The translations under genes were made by a program, and so were the position numbers. The notes under the pieces are model-generated. The model was not told where the DNA came from. It ran no database searches and saw nothing but the letters and a program-made list of their open reading frames with translations. Source: Rhytidiadelphus loreus (lineage: Eukaryota > Streptophyta > Bryopsida > Hypnales > Hylocomiaceae). From it: 64,000 bases of DNA. Positions 36,683-48,190 of the stretch are shown piece after piece; within the stretch, counting starts at the first letter, position 1; the number at the start of each line of letters is the position of its first letter. The DNA is taken from assembly GCA_947034895.1 (NCBI GenBank), contig OX344765.1, positions 6,825,001 through 6,889,000 of the forward strand, read 5' to 3'.

Positions 36683-37252
36683 CCTCTAAAGCCTGGAGGC
36701 ATATTTTGTGCAGAATTGTAAAAAACTGTCACTTTTTAGGACAATGAGGAAAAAATGAAAAAAAAACTTTCTTTTTCAAAATTCAACCATACAAATTTTT
36801 ACTAGACTACTATGGGAATGTTTGGGAAAAATTTCAGAAACTTTGACCATACGTATTGAAAGATTGTAACATTTGAAGTTAGAAGAATTTTTTTTTCAAT
36901 CTTGCTCAACATGGTCAACAACCTTTAACTCTTCCTAGAGTGAGATTTTTACACTACACATGGTTATTTTTTTTAGATTTGCATCTTGTATCATGTAAGT
37001 TACATACTTGCCAAATTTTAGAAGTAAAAGAGGAGTTTTGCAAAAGTTGCCCAAAGCTGCCTAAGTTGTCAAAAAAGTTCAAGGCATCATAACTTTTGAT
37101 TCAGGCACTCAATTGGAAAAAAAAATTCCACTAAGGGGGTACATGTTCACACTTTGTGTCAAAATTTCAAGAAACATCTAACCAAAATTGACTTCATAGG
37201 TACCTACCTTGATTTTCAATTGTCTATTCAACAGACAATTGTCTTTTAGGGA
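36683..37252. mobile_element. piggyBac-like element, 570 bp, TTAA-flanked
   Basis: TTAA at 36679-36682 and 37253-37256. It matches 13169-13740 in the opposite orientation: its right end (reverse complement TCCCTAAAAGACAATTG) corresponds to that element's left end, and its left end CCTCTAAAGCCTGGAGGC to the other's right. A perfect 9-bp-arm subterminal hairpin, caattgtct / agacaattg, spans 37217-37241. Confidence 0.8.
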
Positions 37253-37569
37253 TTAATTCCCTAAGCCCAAATGTGCTCCCTTTTCCTATATCCAATTGTA
37301 CTATGATGCATTATAATGTAGTGAAAGTTGTAATTGGTTTGTACTATGACAATTTTAGTGTGGAATTAGAGTTATAAGGATTATTATTGGTTTGAAAAGT
37401 ATTTATTTAATGAGTCCAATGAATACCATCGTGTTCTTTCTTTGCATTGCAAAAAGTTCATTGATTATTCAACAATCATTTGACCACATAGATTGAAAGA
37501 TTACAACGTTTCATTAGGAAAAAAATCAGTCCTCAAAGGGGTTGCTTCCCTTTGAGGAGTTTCCCTTAA

Positions 37570-38215
37570 CCCCAAAATGACCCTGGAATTTTCTGAGCTT
37601 CTAGAATTTGTTCTAAATTGAACAAAAATCCAACATTTTGATACGTTGTATCAATTCTTTTTGAATTATAACCGTATAAAATCAAACTAGACATGTTAGA
37701 GATCACATTAGAAAAGAAAACACAACAATATCTCATACAGATTGAAAGATTATAATGTTTGATCATGAGGGTGTTAAAACTGTGAAAGTGATTTGAAGTA
37801 TTTCAATCCTCTTTTCACATGTCAAATCTAAAAAGTTGGTCACCAAAAAAATATGAGGTTAAAGGGCCTAACATGCATAACCCCAATCAATTTATAACTT
37901 CTCAAAATCTATCCTATAGTTTTTTTAAATGAATTTCTAATGTGATTTTTTCTCAAAGATCTAGTGTATTTGAGGCTCATTCCCAAGAGCCCTCAACACT
38001 ACAAAAAGTCAAGATTGCAATGGACACCCATGCACAAAATCTTGAATAGAAAAATCATAATCAATCATTTTCAAAATCAGTTTTTTGAAGCTAAAACTAA
38101 ACTTCAAAAAGAATTTTTCAAAAATATAAACTACTACAAATAGTAATTTGATAAGGTTTTGTTTAACTTAGAAAATTGGTCGAGGACACATTCTGTCCTC
38201 AGGGTCACTTAGGGG
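37570..38215. mobile_element. piggyBac-like element, 646 bp, TTAA-flanked
   Basis: TTAA at 37566-37569 and 38216-38219. Ends CCCCAAAATGACCCTG and (reverse complement) CCCCTAAGTGACCCTG agree at 14 of 16 positions. The right portion (tggacaccc.tgcacaaaat) reappears as a fragment near 62104-62220. Confidence 0.8.
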
Positions 38216-38219
38216 TTAA

Positions 38220-38570
38220 GGGAACTTTGCGGGAATATGGTCACTGTTCATCATTGATGATGAACAATTGTCACCTTGAAAAAATTAAAAAATTAAAAAA
38301 ACAACTAATCAAAAATTTTAAAAACTAATTTTAAAACTATTAAAACTAATTTAAACTAATTTAAATTTTTTAATATTAACTTTTTTTCAATTTTTAAAAT
38401 ATTTTTTCAATTACTACACTGACCTGTCCCACGCTAATCAGGCCCGGCAGTTCGATGTTAAATTAGTTTTTATTTTTAATTTTCAAAACTTTAATTTTAA
38501 TTTTAATTTAATTTTTTTTCCTTCAGAGTTTTCTGCAGGCCAGGAACTCACAGCCCTTTTCAGGGCTCAT
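38220..38570. mobile_element. TGACGTGG-hairpin MITE relative, copy D (degraded)
   Basis: It shares the layout of the other copies: gggaact near one end, a long A/T core, and ggaactcacagccctttt near the other. The hairpin is decayed (ctgacctgtcccacgctaatcagg near 38418). Ends are unclear, because a TTAA element abuts the left and a truncated TTAA element abuts the right. Confidence 0.5.
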
Positions 38571-38574
38571 ATTT

Positions 38575-39220
38575 TTCCTAATAGAAGTAAGAAAAAAAAT
38601 TTCAATCCTATAAAATAGGGTCAACAAACTTCAATCTTTCTTAAAATAAAATTTTTGCTCTTCACAAAAATGAGGATTTTGACTATTCATAAGTATATGG
38701 TATTAGGTTCATTCATAAAAAAATTTAGAAACAAATATAGAGTCTAGCTTACACTAAATCACCTTGCAATGCACAAAGGTTATTGTAAGAGAATTGGCAA
38801 TACACTAGTCATTTTTTGATGAAATTTTTTTTTCAAAAGCTTTGACTTTACAAATTGCAAGATAATAGGGTTTGAAGTTGGAAGAAAATGTTTTTTCTTG
38901 AAACTAGAATGGCATAGCTAATAAAGTTTGACTCCTCTTAAAATGTGATTTGAAAACTAGAATTTTATGCCATATTTTATTAATTACATACATGCCAAAA
39001 TTCAAAAGTTGATGAGGATTTTAGCAAAAAATGCCCCAAAGATGCCCAAATTGCCTAAGCTACCCAAATTCTTTCAAGCAACATAATTTTTTGTTCACAC
39101 ACCCAATCAAAAAAAATTATATTCTTATTAAGGGATACATGTTCACACCTTGTGACAAATTTTCATGAACATTTGACCAAAATTGACTTTCAAGTGTCCA
39201 TTGAACGGACACATTAGGAG
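38575..39220. mobile_element. Truncated piggyBac-like element (relative of 8454-9388)
   Basis: From about 38655 the sequence parallels 8700-9388 (cacaaaaatgaggattttgac, ctaaatcaccttgcaatgca). The right end is ctaatgtgtccg after reverse complement, next to TTAA at 39221-39224. A perfect subterminal hairpin gtgtcc/ggacac lies at 39194-39212. The left end is missing. Confidence 0.65.
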
Positions 39221-39224
39221 TTAA

Positions 39225-40306
39225 TATTATCTTCTCTAATGTCACATCCATTGTTCTCTCACCAAACCTTACAGAATAATGGATGTACCCGTACTCAGTT
39301 CTGAAATCGCACTACAAATTTGTTAAAATGATTTGTGAAAAGCCAATATATAATTGCATTCTAAAACTCTAAAATGAGTGGGGACAGTATTGTGAAGCAA
39401 GAAGTGTGTTGTGTTCAATTTGGTGACAAACTAACCAAAAAACAAAGCAGGATTGCAAGATTAGGCCCCCCTATTTGTATAGTAGGGTACAATTGCTTTT
39501 GGTGTAGCTTGTTTTAGCTATCCAAAGAATTAAATTAGTTGGAAAAATAGTTGGCAGCCTTTGAAAAGCACAATAAAAAAATTAAAAATCCTAGTCATCA
39601 ATAAGTTCATAAAATATAATGGTCATCCAAATTGAACCAAACAGTTGTGTTTATTGGGGTTACAAAATTCTCAACTCTTCAGGAACCAAAATCGCTGGAT
39701 TTCCCTCACTGCATCAATCACTTTCATTACTTCCTACAAGGAGTCCATCTTGAAGAGCTCCTCTGATCGCTTCAAAGAGGAGTGCAGTAGGTACAGTATT
39801 AGAACCTTTAAGAAAACACTGCATCAACCAATCCTACAAAAATTGTGCAGACAGTACGAAACAACAGCAAACAAATTGCAGTTGCAACTCCACGCAGTGC
39901 TCATATAACTTATGTGCCCGTGAGAACTTGTCTCTTTTGAGATCATTGATGAGATTGGGTTTCCGTCTACTTGATAGAAGAATGCAACTACTAAAAAAGG
40001 CTCTATATCATGTCATTGACACGATCCACTGACCGAGAGTCCCCAAATTCATTTAGAGCCCTCCAAGTGGAATCAGGCTAAGCACTCGCATCCAAATACC
40101 TCCCTGTTCCTCCAATAAAACTCTTCAACCAGTATATGCCTATTCGTATTCATGTTGCTCTTTTAGCGCAGTGGACAAGCTAGAGTATTCCCCTTTATAT
40201 CAATAGCACATTCTGTTCAGCCCCAACATGGCTCTGAGCGCCCAAATTTCAATATGGAGGTAGCACTTACTTGCAGTTTGAGAGCGGGAGAATGGTAATA
40301 ATAAGT
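39225..40306. other. 3' flank of the F-box/kelch gene
   Basis: No separate gene recognised. The 87-codon open stretch at 39645-39908 (+) is antisense to the probable 3' UTR and has no family resemblance. Confidence 0.4.
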
Positions 40307-43245
40307 TCACAGTCCCAATACTTGGCAGCTTAGAACCTCTTCATCCTTGACCCCAGGTCCCGTTGGAGCATCCCAGAAACGTAACACTTGGCCAGAATCC
40401 GCTTGGCTTATATCTATACTCATAAGCTGAAGGCCTCGTTTCACAACAAACAGTGATGATCCAAGACCCACAATTTGCGGATTCGCTCTCAAAATCTGCA
40501 CCCACGGTAGTCCTTGAATCTCCTTCATATGAATCCAACCTATGCCACTTGCATCTGCCACGCGCACTCTTCCCGCTGCCCAATCCACTGTGTGCAGTTT
40601 CCCAGCTAGCACCGCGCTCAAACCATACCTTCACATGAATAAAAGACTAGAGGTGACTACTTGATTCTAAAAACAGATGATTTAAGTAAATAAATGTACT
40701 CATTGCCGCTACTGAGCCAGGTCCACTCATACTTGGGAAAAAAGCTGTTAGAAGCAAACTCCCCACAGGGCTGGAAACACTGGCACAAAGTCCACCCTTC
40801 AGAGGTAGCCTAGAAAACCTAGCTGCGTTACAATTCACAGGGGATAAAACATCTAGGTTTCCAGAATCCTCCATGGGAGAGAAGTGAAAGGTGACAGGAT
40901 TCAACTTTGAAAACTCAAACCATAATCACTTTCATAACAAAGCTCTGCCTACAAAGATCCCACTATAAAGAGATACGAGCAATGCAACCTTAAGATGATT
41001 TTCTTCATCCTACATTGTCAGGGATATAAATAAAAGCACAACAGGGGATGTTGCACATTGCAATGAATAGGCGCCCACCGCAGTAACGCCTTGAGCTTGG
41101 GCCTTTTGAATCTCCAAGTGCCAGTTTCAGGATCATACTCCTTGACAAAGGCACGCCCGTTGACCTCAGTGTAGGAGCAAAAATAGAGTGAATTGTGGAT
41201 CACAATGCTTTGCCATTCAGGCCGCCAATCTTTCTTATACCACTGTGGAGGGAGTAATGGAGGATGCCCTGTGCTCTCAATTTCCTGCCACTCGTCTCTG
41301 TCGCTGTCGTAGACCTCTGAGGCATGCATCAACTGGTTGTCCCAATCGAATCCCCCTAGCACGTACAACTTCGCACGTAAATAGTTGTCAGAAGGAGGCC
41401 TGGTTCCACACCCAGATTTACAGACACCTCAAAACCTCCCCTATTAAATTCACAAAGTTGTTAATAGAATGTTGGTGTTAATTTTAAAGATTAGATCGAT
41501 ACTGTTGAATTAATGTCAAATTAATTTTAAATTAATGTTATCTTAAAAGTGGCCAATACAATATCAAGTTAATACCAACAGATTGAACCACCGTGCATAC
41601 TTCGCAGTACTGGACATGATAGAAACCAAACATTAATCACCTACATTGCAGGGAAGAGTGCTGTACAGAGTACACCACCTCCTGAAACATTCGCTACATA
41701 GACCACAAAAATAACACAATGGATGTCTCCCAAGCAGCACTCCCAAACTCTACACTGACAAAACCTCAGAAAACAATGCGTGGCCAACGAGACCTAAAAT
41801 TCGGCTGTGAATTGAAGACGAAAGCGAATGCAAGACGGAAAATTAATAACAGGTTGGCGTATACTTCCCACGCCAGATACTGAATTATAAAACTGAACCA
41901 TTTCACACCAGAACACAGCCAAAACAGCTCATAAGCACAAAAACTTCCACCACATAGAAGTGGAAAATTTTCATAAAAAAAACAACCAGACCTAAATTTC
42001 CGGTAAGTAATTCAGACGATTGGCAAACCCACAGCAGATTGGAATATCACCTTCCCAAGCACGACACTGAATTATACAAAAACCCATTTCACACCAAAAC
42101 TAAGCACAAATCGCTCGTAAGCACAAAACTCTACACCATAAGAAGTGGAAAACTTTCATTAAGAAACCAACGAGACCTAAAATTTCGGTACGAAAGCTCA
42201 AACCAACACTACCAATTCGCAAATTCACATCAGATTGGAGTATCACCTTCCCACGCAAAGCACTGAGTTGTAAAAACTACATTTCACACCCTACAAGCTC
42301 ATAGCACAAAATCCTACACCACATAGAGGTGGAAAACCTCCATCAAGAAACCAGCGAGACCTACAATCCCGATACGCAACCCAAACGACCACTACCAATT
42401 CCCAAATCCACAAAAAATTGGAGCATTACCTTCCCCCGCAACACATTGCACACCCGAACAAAGCCAAAATCGCTCACGAGCACATAACCCTACACCACAT
42501 CCGAGTCCAAAACTTCCACCAAAAATTAAAAAACAGACCTAAAATTCCGGAACAAAAATCAATCGACCACCACCAATTCCCAAATTCATTGGAGCCTCAC
42601 CTTCCCCTGCAACACACTCACAAGCGGACTATGCCTCGTTCGAATCATCTGCTTCCTCCGCGCCCACCGATTCCCCAGTGGACAATACACCAAAAGCTCC
42701 CGCAACGTCGGTCCCGTCCGCCCCGCCTTCCCCCCCATCACGAACAGCTTCCCATTCAGAACCGCCGAAGCTCGTCCAAAAACACGCTCCGACGACAACC
42801 TCCCCCGCCGTTGCGGCACATTGGGCAAACACAACCACTTCCCAGTTCCCCGATCGAACGCCCACCACGACACTTTTTCTGTGACGGAGTTCCAACTCTG
42901 CACGTACACCCACTCCTCCACGCACTTCAAGGAAGCTCGCATCTCTGCCACCTGGGGGTGCTCCAGAAAATGCTTCCATGACTTGCACACACTCTTTAAA
43001 TTCAGAAGGAGAGAGCGAGGGAGGCGAGAGAGGACAAGAGAGGCGATGTCATCAGGCAAACCGGGTAACAACTCTGGCGTCGTGGAATTCGAATTACTGC
43101 AACCCGAATTGTTGCAACCCAAACTGCTGCAACCCAAATCGTTGCAACACGGATCGTGACCAGGATTGCTGCAACCCGAATTGTGATTCGGATTGGGAGC
43201 CGAATTGTGGCCCGATTGTGTATGGGGTAGCTTGTGGGGCCTCAT
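40307..43245 (-). CDS. F-box/kelch-repeat protein
   Basis: Three exons on the minus strand, 43245-42601, 41368-41079 and 40628-40307, join in frame to 418 aa. Residues about 20-54 are a low-complexity Gly/Cys/Asn/Ser repeat. The F-box follows (about 58-99: LLPGLPDDIASLVLSRLPR, then SVCKSWKHF). Kelch repeats come next, recognisable by NGKLFVMGG in exon 1 and KLYVLGGFDWDNQLMHASEVYD across the exon 1/2 junction, with the WRPEW and WDAPTG blades later. F-box proteins recruit substrates to SCF ubiquitin ligases through SKP1; kelch propellers bind the substrate. The target here is unknown. Intron 1 contains four or five tandem copies of its own 5' splice-site region. Reading through the first donor gives a stop after four codons. 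Confidence 0.9.
41850..42610 (-). repeat. Tandem repeat of the exon 1 donor region in the F-box/kelch intron
   Basis: Units of 171, 183, 196 and 187 bp follow the true donor (after 42601). Donor-equivalent points lie at 42430, 42247, 42051 and 41864, each preceded by gggaag or ggggaag and followed, except the last, by a GT in a gt.at.ctccaat context. Each unit also holds aacctccatcaagaaaccag-like and cctaaaattccgg-like segments. The oldest copy has lost the GT. Confidence 0.85.
43090..43190 (-). repeat. Coding minisatellite encoding Gly-Cys-x-x-x repeats
   Basis: On the plus strand a 15-bp unit (ttgcaacccaaactgc-like) is repeated. On the coding strand it gives Gly-Cys every five residues (residues about 24-52 of the F-box/kelch protein). 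The unit has diverged slightly but stays in frame. Confidence 0.75.
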
Positions 43246-44810
43246 TGATGGGAATTGGTGACGGGGAAAGGGGAATTGGGTGCCGCGATTGCAGATTTTG
43301 GATCTGGGAATTCGAGGGGCGAAGCGCGATTATTCTCTGGCAGTGTATCAGCATTGCCGTCTGCCTTGCGCTCGGACGGGCGGGCTGGCTGCGCACTTGA
43401 ATAGGAATGGGGAGGGGTGCTTCGTATTCGACTTCCTGGTTCTTCTTGGGCTTTCGTGGTGGGAGAGATGGTGAGAGTAATTAGCGTTGGGAGTGTGGGT
43501 GTGGCTGTTTACTTTTTCTTGTAGTGTGGAGTTACGGGGTGCGGGGAAAAGGTAAAGGCGAAAGGGGTTGGCACTTTGGGGTTGAGACTGCACTTTTTAT
43601 TTTTGTAAGAGGGTTCTCACTAATTTATCTTATCATAGTAAGGGCAACTTGACACTATAGCCAAAGATCAAAAGGTTGTGGGTTTTTACCAATCAAATTT
43701 TTAGAAATTAAGAGTTTGGTCTCTCAACCTTTCACACTAAAAGGCACAAATTCAAAGGCCTAAATTCTCTAACTACCTACATATCAATAAATTGCCTACA
43801 TGGCGACGGATTCTCAAAGAAAGTTTGGGTCAGGTAGAAATGAAGACCCAAACTATAGTGAAGAAGCTTGTCAACTTATTATAAGATCTCAACCGTTAAA
43901 CTTTACATTTTGGCCTTTTGAGACTTCACACTGTGGCCATCCCAATCGAGAGGTTACGGGAGTTCATTGCCAAGGTTTTGGTGACTTTGGGTTGGCCTTT
44001 GGAGGGTTCACATTGTGGCCAACCAAAGGCTCCAATTCCTATATTTTATTGTCTATTTATTGCTCATTTTTTTGGACTCTCACCAAAGTTTGGCTACTCA
44101 ATCCCATGGCCTTCCAACTTGGACAACCATAGTGACCATAGTATTTTTGTGCAACACATGAAGAGGGAGCTAATGAAAGCTATTGGAACCAGGCATGATT
44201 GGCCACGAGTAAATATTTTGAGATTCTCGTGGGGGCGTATTTGTCAATTAAAATATTTTGCAACCCTATTGAGTTGTAACTGACCAGGTTTGATTACTAT
44301 TCACTCTTTTCTACTTAAAGCCATACTTTTCCCCACAGTGATGTAGAAAGGCCGGTCCATCGCACTAGTGTCCCATAGCTATTGGTGAAATGTGGAATAT
44401 TTTCACATCATTCTATTAGAGGAAGGATAGTAGAATCACAAACTAAGGTAGAAACGTCTAAAATAGAGAAGCCCCTCTATAATGACACAATAGGGGGTTC
44501 TAAGTGGACAACAATTGGATGTATTGTTGAGTTGCAAAAGATTTGTTTGGCTCACACTTGATTGGGAACAAGTTCCAAAGGTAGTTGTTATATTAAATAA
44601 TTCTATGAAACATGGATGGATCTAGATGAAAAATCCATATTTGTATTGAATAAGTTATTCATTCTTGAGGAAAAAAAATGAATCCCAAAATGTTCCATCC
44701 TAAACTTCCTAATTTAGAGACAAAAATGTTTCATGGGGCAATAAGGAAGTCAATCCTCCTTGACCCATTAGGATGGAACATTTTGGGCTCAGTGTTCTAT
44801 CATTAGATGA
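43246..44810. other. 5' flank of the F-box/kelch gene and intergenic DNA
   Basis: The first few hundred bases are GC-richer and probably contain the promoter and 5' UTR. Open frames at 43800-44283 (+) overlap in two phases and show no recognisable family, so I do not call them. Confidence 0.4.
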
Positions 44811-45078
44811 AATTCAGCCGTTGTTAAGGACTGTGAGTTTTTATGCATTCCCCTGCGTTCTCATCTCTACTACACAACCTACTGACGTGGTCAAGAGACG
44901 ACCATGTTAGTAGGCATTAAAAAAATTATTATTTTTATTAAAAAATAATAATAATAATTTTTTCATTTTTTTTCATTTTTTTTTCATTTTCATTTTTTTT
45001 CCAGACAGCATAGGTTGGTTCCTTGCAATAGGAAACAACCTGAAGCAGCCCTTCCGAAGGGCTGAATCCCATCTAATG
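44811..45078. mobile_element. TGACGTGG-hairpin MITE, copy E
   Basis: Left end cattagatgaaattcag (44811) and right end gctgaatcccatctaatg (to 45078) are inverted repeats. The hairpin tgacgtggtc / gaccatgtta (44883-44909) has two C-to-T changes in the second arm relative to copy A. Confidence 0.8.
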
Positions 45079-46116
45079 CCTTTAAAAAATACAAGAGTTT
45101 TTTTATTTTTCACATATAATAAAATTTGCAAATTTTGAATTCATGTTTGCAATTAGAGGCCCCAAATTAGTTAGGAGAGGTGATGAAATACAAAATTTAT
45201 GCAACACAAAATAGGAGGCATTTTTTTACATTTAGATGTGGCTGGGCAATAAGGGGTCAATCCTCCCTAGCCTAACTCTAAAGGTCACTCGTTTCATATA
45301 CTTTATTTTCCAATTGCCTCTTGAATGTTTCTAATTTTTTTCCAAATATTGTTGGAAAGATCCTTCTCTGCTATAGTAAAACTCTTCTAAATCAACAAGT
45401 CTAGGATTGCTTGATATAATTACTTTAGAGAAGTTCATTGCATTACAAAAGGTCCACACTACACACGAAGCTACCAAAGTGGTACAGGTGCCACGTCTTG
45501 AGGCCAAGAAGCTTGCTCATAATAATATTATACCTTTTTGGGATAGGGTGTAGGTCCACTACAATTTGCATGGCCCGCTCTCATTTAGGGCTACCACTTA
45601 TTTTATTCCTGAAGCTTGAACGGCTTGGACCTATTGGTATAAAGAGGTTTATTGACTTATAGAGGGTGTACTTAGAAGAGTTCTATTGTAACAACATTCG
45701 TTATGAATCAAGGATTACTACTATCTTAAACTTAGACCAGAAAGATCTCATTATTAATCCCAACTTAGAATGCTTGAGTGTGTGCCAATATAATACAGTA
45801 TTCCTAGCGAAGCCCCATTGAAGGGTCAACAAGGCAATTGTGCCTTCATGAAGGTAGCCGATCTCATTCCGACCACTTAAGCAATTTACCATATTCCCAG
45901 GATGCAAAATAGTGAGGGGAAGAATTTCCCCTCGTAAAGAAATAAATTTCAAGAGGGGTCTATAAATTGTTCCTTTTTTTTACTTCAAAAAAAGGAATGA
46001 TTATGATTTTTTTTCCCATAAAGATTATGTTCAATCCATGTCATGTCACACCAATTGGAAACAAAGTAGCCTAATTAGCAAAAATAAGTCGTGTGGAGTC
46101 GGGGGCCGGCCCACTG
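45079..46116. other. Intergenic, contains one relative of the 34617 MITE interior
   Basis: The segment about 45120-45275 (ttttgaattcatgtttgcaattagaggccccaaattag) is shared with 46290, 47130, 48785 and 49030. No gene seen in the rest. Confidence 0.45.
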
Positions 46117-46442
46117 ACTAGCTCCCACCGAAATGGGGGCCGTGCAGGTGCTAACCGGTGGCCAAGATTTGCCAGAATTCGAACAGAGGGTTGTGATGCA
46201 GGCTGCATTTATTCCAAAGAAAAACGCATTTATCTCGGGGGGGAACGTAGGGAATTCTTTTATTTTTTGCGCAAATTTAAAAAAAAAATTGAATTCATAT
46301 TTGCAATTAGAGACCCCAAATTAGTTTGGAGTGATCTATAGCATACCCTAGACATGGCTCAAAATAGGGGGCTTTTTTTTACAGCGCAAGCGCTGTGACA
46401 GAGATTAGCACTTGCACAGACCCCATTTTGGTGGGAGCTACA
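46117..46442. mobile_element. MITE with 37-bp CTAGCTCCCACC ends
   Basis: Left ctagctcccaccgaaatggg (46117) and right cccattttggtgggagctac (to 46442) are inverted repeats continuing to ggtgctaa / ttagcact. The interior includes the dispersed segment seen in the 34617 element, plus a perfect acagcgc..gcgctgt palindrome at 46381-46396. Confidence 0.75.
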
Positions 46443-46726
46443 TTGATAATGGTATATAGTGTTGGCAACACTAATTACGAAGTACAACACTAAATGTCAA
46501 CAATTTCACTAGTGTTACTAACACTAAATGTCAATATAGGCACTATTTGACAAGTTTTTGAATTTTTTTGGGATAAATTTTTTTAGCAAGACTTCATTTA
46601 GTGTTAAAGTTAATTTCATATTAGAAATGAGCTCACAAGAGGTGGAAAGTCAAATTCTAAATGGGTTTGGTAAAAATTAGGTAACATTATTTGTAACATA
46701 ACACTAAATATCATCATTAGTGTAGT
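46440..46726. mobile_element. MITE, TTTAGTGTTGG-end family, diverged copy
   Basis: The right end reverse-complemented reads actacactaatgatgatatt, close to the ends of the perfect-TIR element at 407-715. The left end (cattgataatggtatatagt) is more eroded. Internal motifs aacactaaatgtc are shared with that element. It directly abuts the MITE at 46117-46442. Confidence 0.65.
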
Positions 46727-47877
46727 GACTTGACGGGGGCCGGTGAAGCATGCCGATCATTGCTGGAATGGATGGCTCTCCCCTTTTCTGAGACTTCCAT
46801 TCCATCGCTGATCAGTGGGCTTCACCGGCTCCGAACTCCACATGGAAGCCGGCCCGTCGTTAGTTCCCAGTGGGTACCGCCACTTTCCATGCAACGTTCA
46901 ACGAAGAATTCAGAAGGACGCCCGCTGGACATGCACAATCATTACACATGACTCTCCCTTTCCATTGGCTCCCGCTTTATTTGGGTCATTTTTTGTCATA
47001 TGCATCCTGCCCTGCCTGGCCTGCAGGTAGTAGGTAGGAAGGATGTATTGCCCCATCCAAGGGTAAATTCAAAAATTGCCCCGTATTTTGTGCCGTTTAA
47101 ATTTTTGTGTTTCATCAAATCTCCTAGCTAATTTGGGACCTCTGATTGCAAATATGAATTCAAAATTTACAATTTTGTTATCATATGTGGCAAATAAATA
47201 ATTCCAGTGTTTTCTACAAGGGAAAAACATAGGGCAATATAGGGGTCAATCCTCCCTATTCTAGCCAGACTATAGTGAGTGAAGTATCCTGAGCAGTTCC
47301 CAACTTCCAAGGTCCTCATTGCCCAATGGGTTTTTTTATGTACAATTTCTTGCCAATTGGTTACAGTCTAAAGATGTTGGCTATTTTTTGTAAGGGAAAA
47401 TTTTCATTTGGGGGGGGTCGAAATAGCCAAATTAAGGTACAAGTGTATTTTAAGGCCATTAGCCAAATTTTACCTAGATATCATCTAGTTTTCACATAGA
47501 TATCATCCAAGTATCACATGAGTATTGAAGAAATAACTAGCTCCTTCTCCAAAATGACAAAAAGGTAAAAAAAAAAATGGCACTCCCTCTGGACTCTGGA
47601 GTGTAGAGACTCTGGACTTGAAAAGAAAAGAAAAAGTCCAGCCTTCTGGCTTGGCTGGCTTGTAACTTATGCTTTGCAATAGATTTTCATTTGTTTCAAA
47701 AAGAAAAAGAAAAAAAAAGAAAAAGAGGGATCTACGGTTTCAGTTCATTGCTTATCTACAGAATGGGGTTGGTTGACTTCCAGATGCCTGTGGAGTGTGC
47801 ACCAAGGCAGGAGAGGAAGGTACGCTATGCGCACTAAATGACGTTGGCGCATAGCACTACACTTATTTTTATTGGAT
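46727..47877. other. Intergenic, fragments of repeats
   Basis: About 47040-47262 is another relative of the 34617 MITE interior, starting gccccatccaagg and ending tcaatcctccct. Around 47580-47640 there is a short ctctggactctggagt-rich tract. No gene seen. Confidence 0.4.
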
Positions 47878-48190
47878 GTAAGGTAGAACTGCCTATCACC
47901 ACCTTGATTTGCGATTTGAATATCTTGAGGCCAATTCCAATAGGGTCACATATTTTTCAGAGGTGTGCACTTGTTTTACGAATCAAACCCAAGTGGAATC
48001 ATAATTTTACAATTAAAATTGTAATTTCTGTGAATTTCTGAAGTAATCAGATTAAAATTATAAAACCACCCGTAGACTAAAGTCATAAATGCCATGTCAA
48101 CAACCCATAACTGCCCTTCTATGCATCCATTAGCACTTAAGTATCCACCAATCAAGGGTTGACACATTAGCCCATGTCGACATTAAAGCT
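47878..48190 (+). repeat. Dispersed repeat, copy 1
   Basis: Shares about 300 bp with 50763-51070, including catatttttcagaggtgtgc and attaaaattgtaatttct. No terminal structure was identified. Confidence 0.7.

Noticed and set aside
40647..40904. Possible extra exon of the F-box/kelch gene
   Set aside because: Including it breaks the phase; joining 41079 directly to 40628 closes the frame and continues the propeller sequence.
41850..42610. CRISPR-like regular repeats
   Set aside because: Units are about 185 bp, diverged, without repeat-spacer structure, and lie in a plant intron; they are a tandem duplication.
42418..42981. 187-codon open frame on the plus strand
   Set aside because: Antisense to exon 1 and the repeated intron of the F-box/kelch gene; Pro/His-rich composition is a mirror of the coding strand.
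43800..44283. Two overlapping plus-strand frames of 110 and 121 codons
   Set aside because: No recognisable family and no splice context; they contain internally repeated ttcacactgtggcc / ttcacattgtggcc segments, suggesting repeat DNA.
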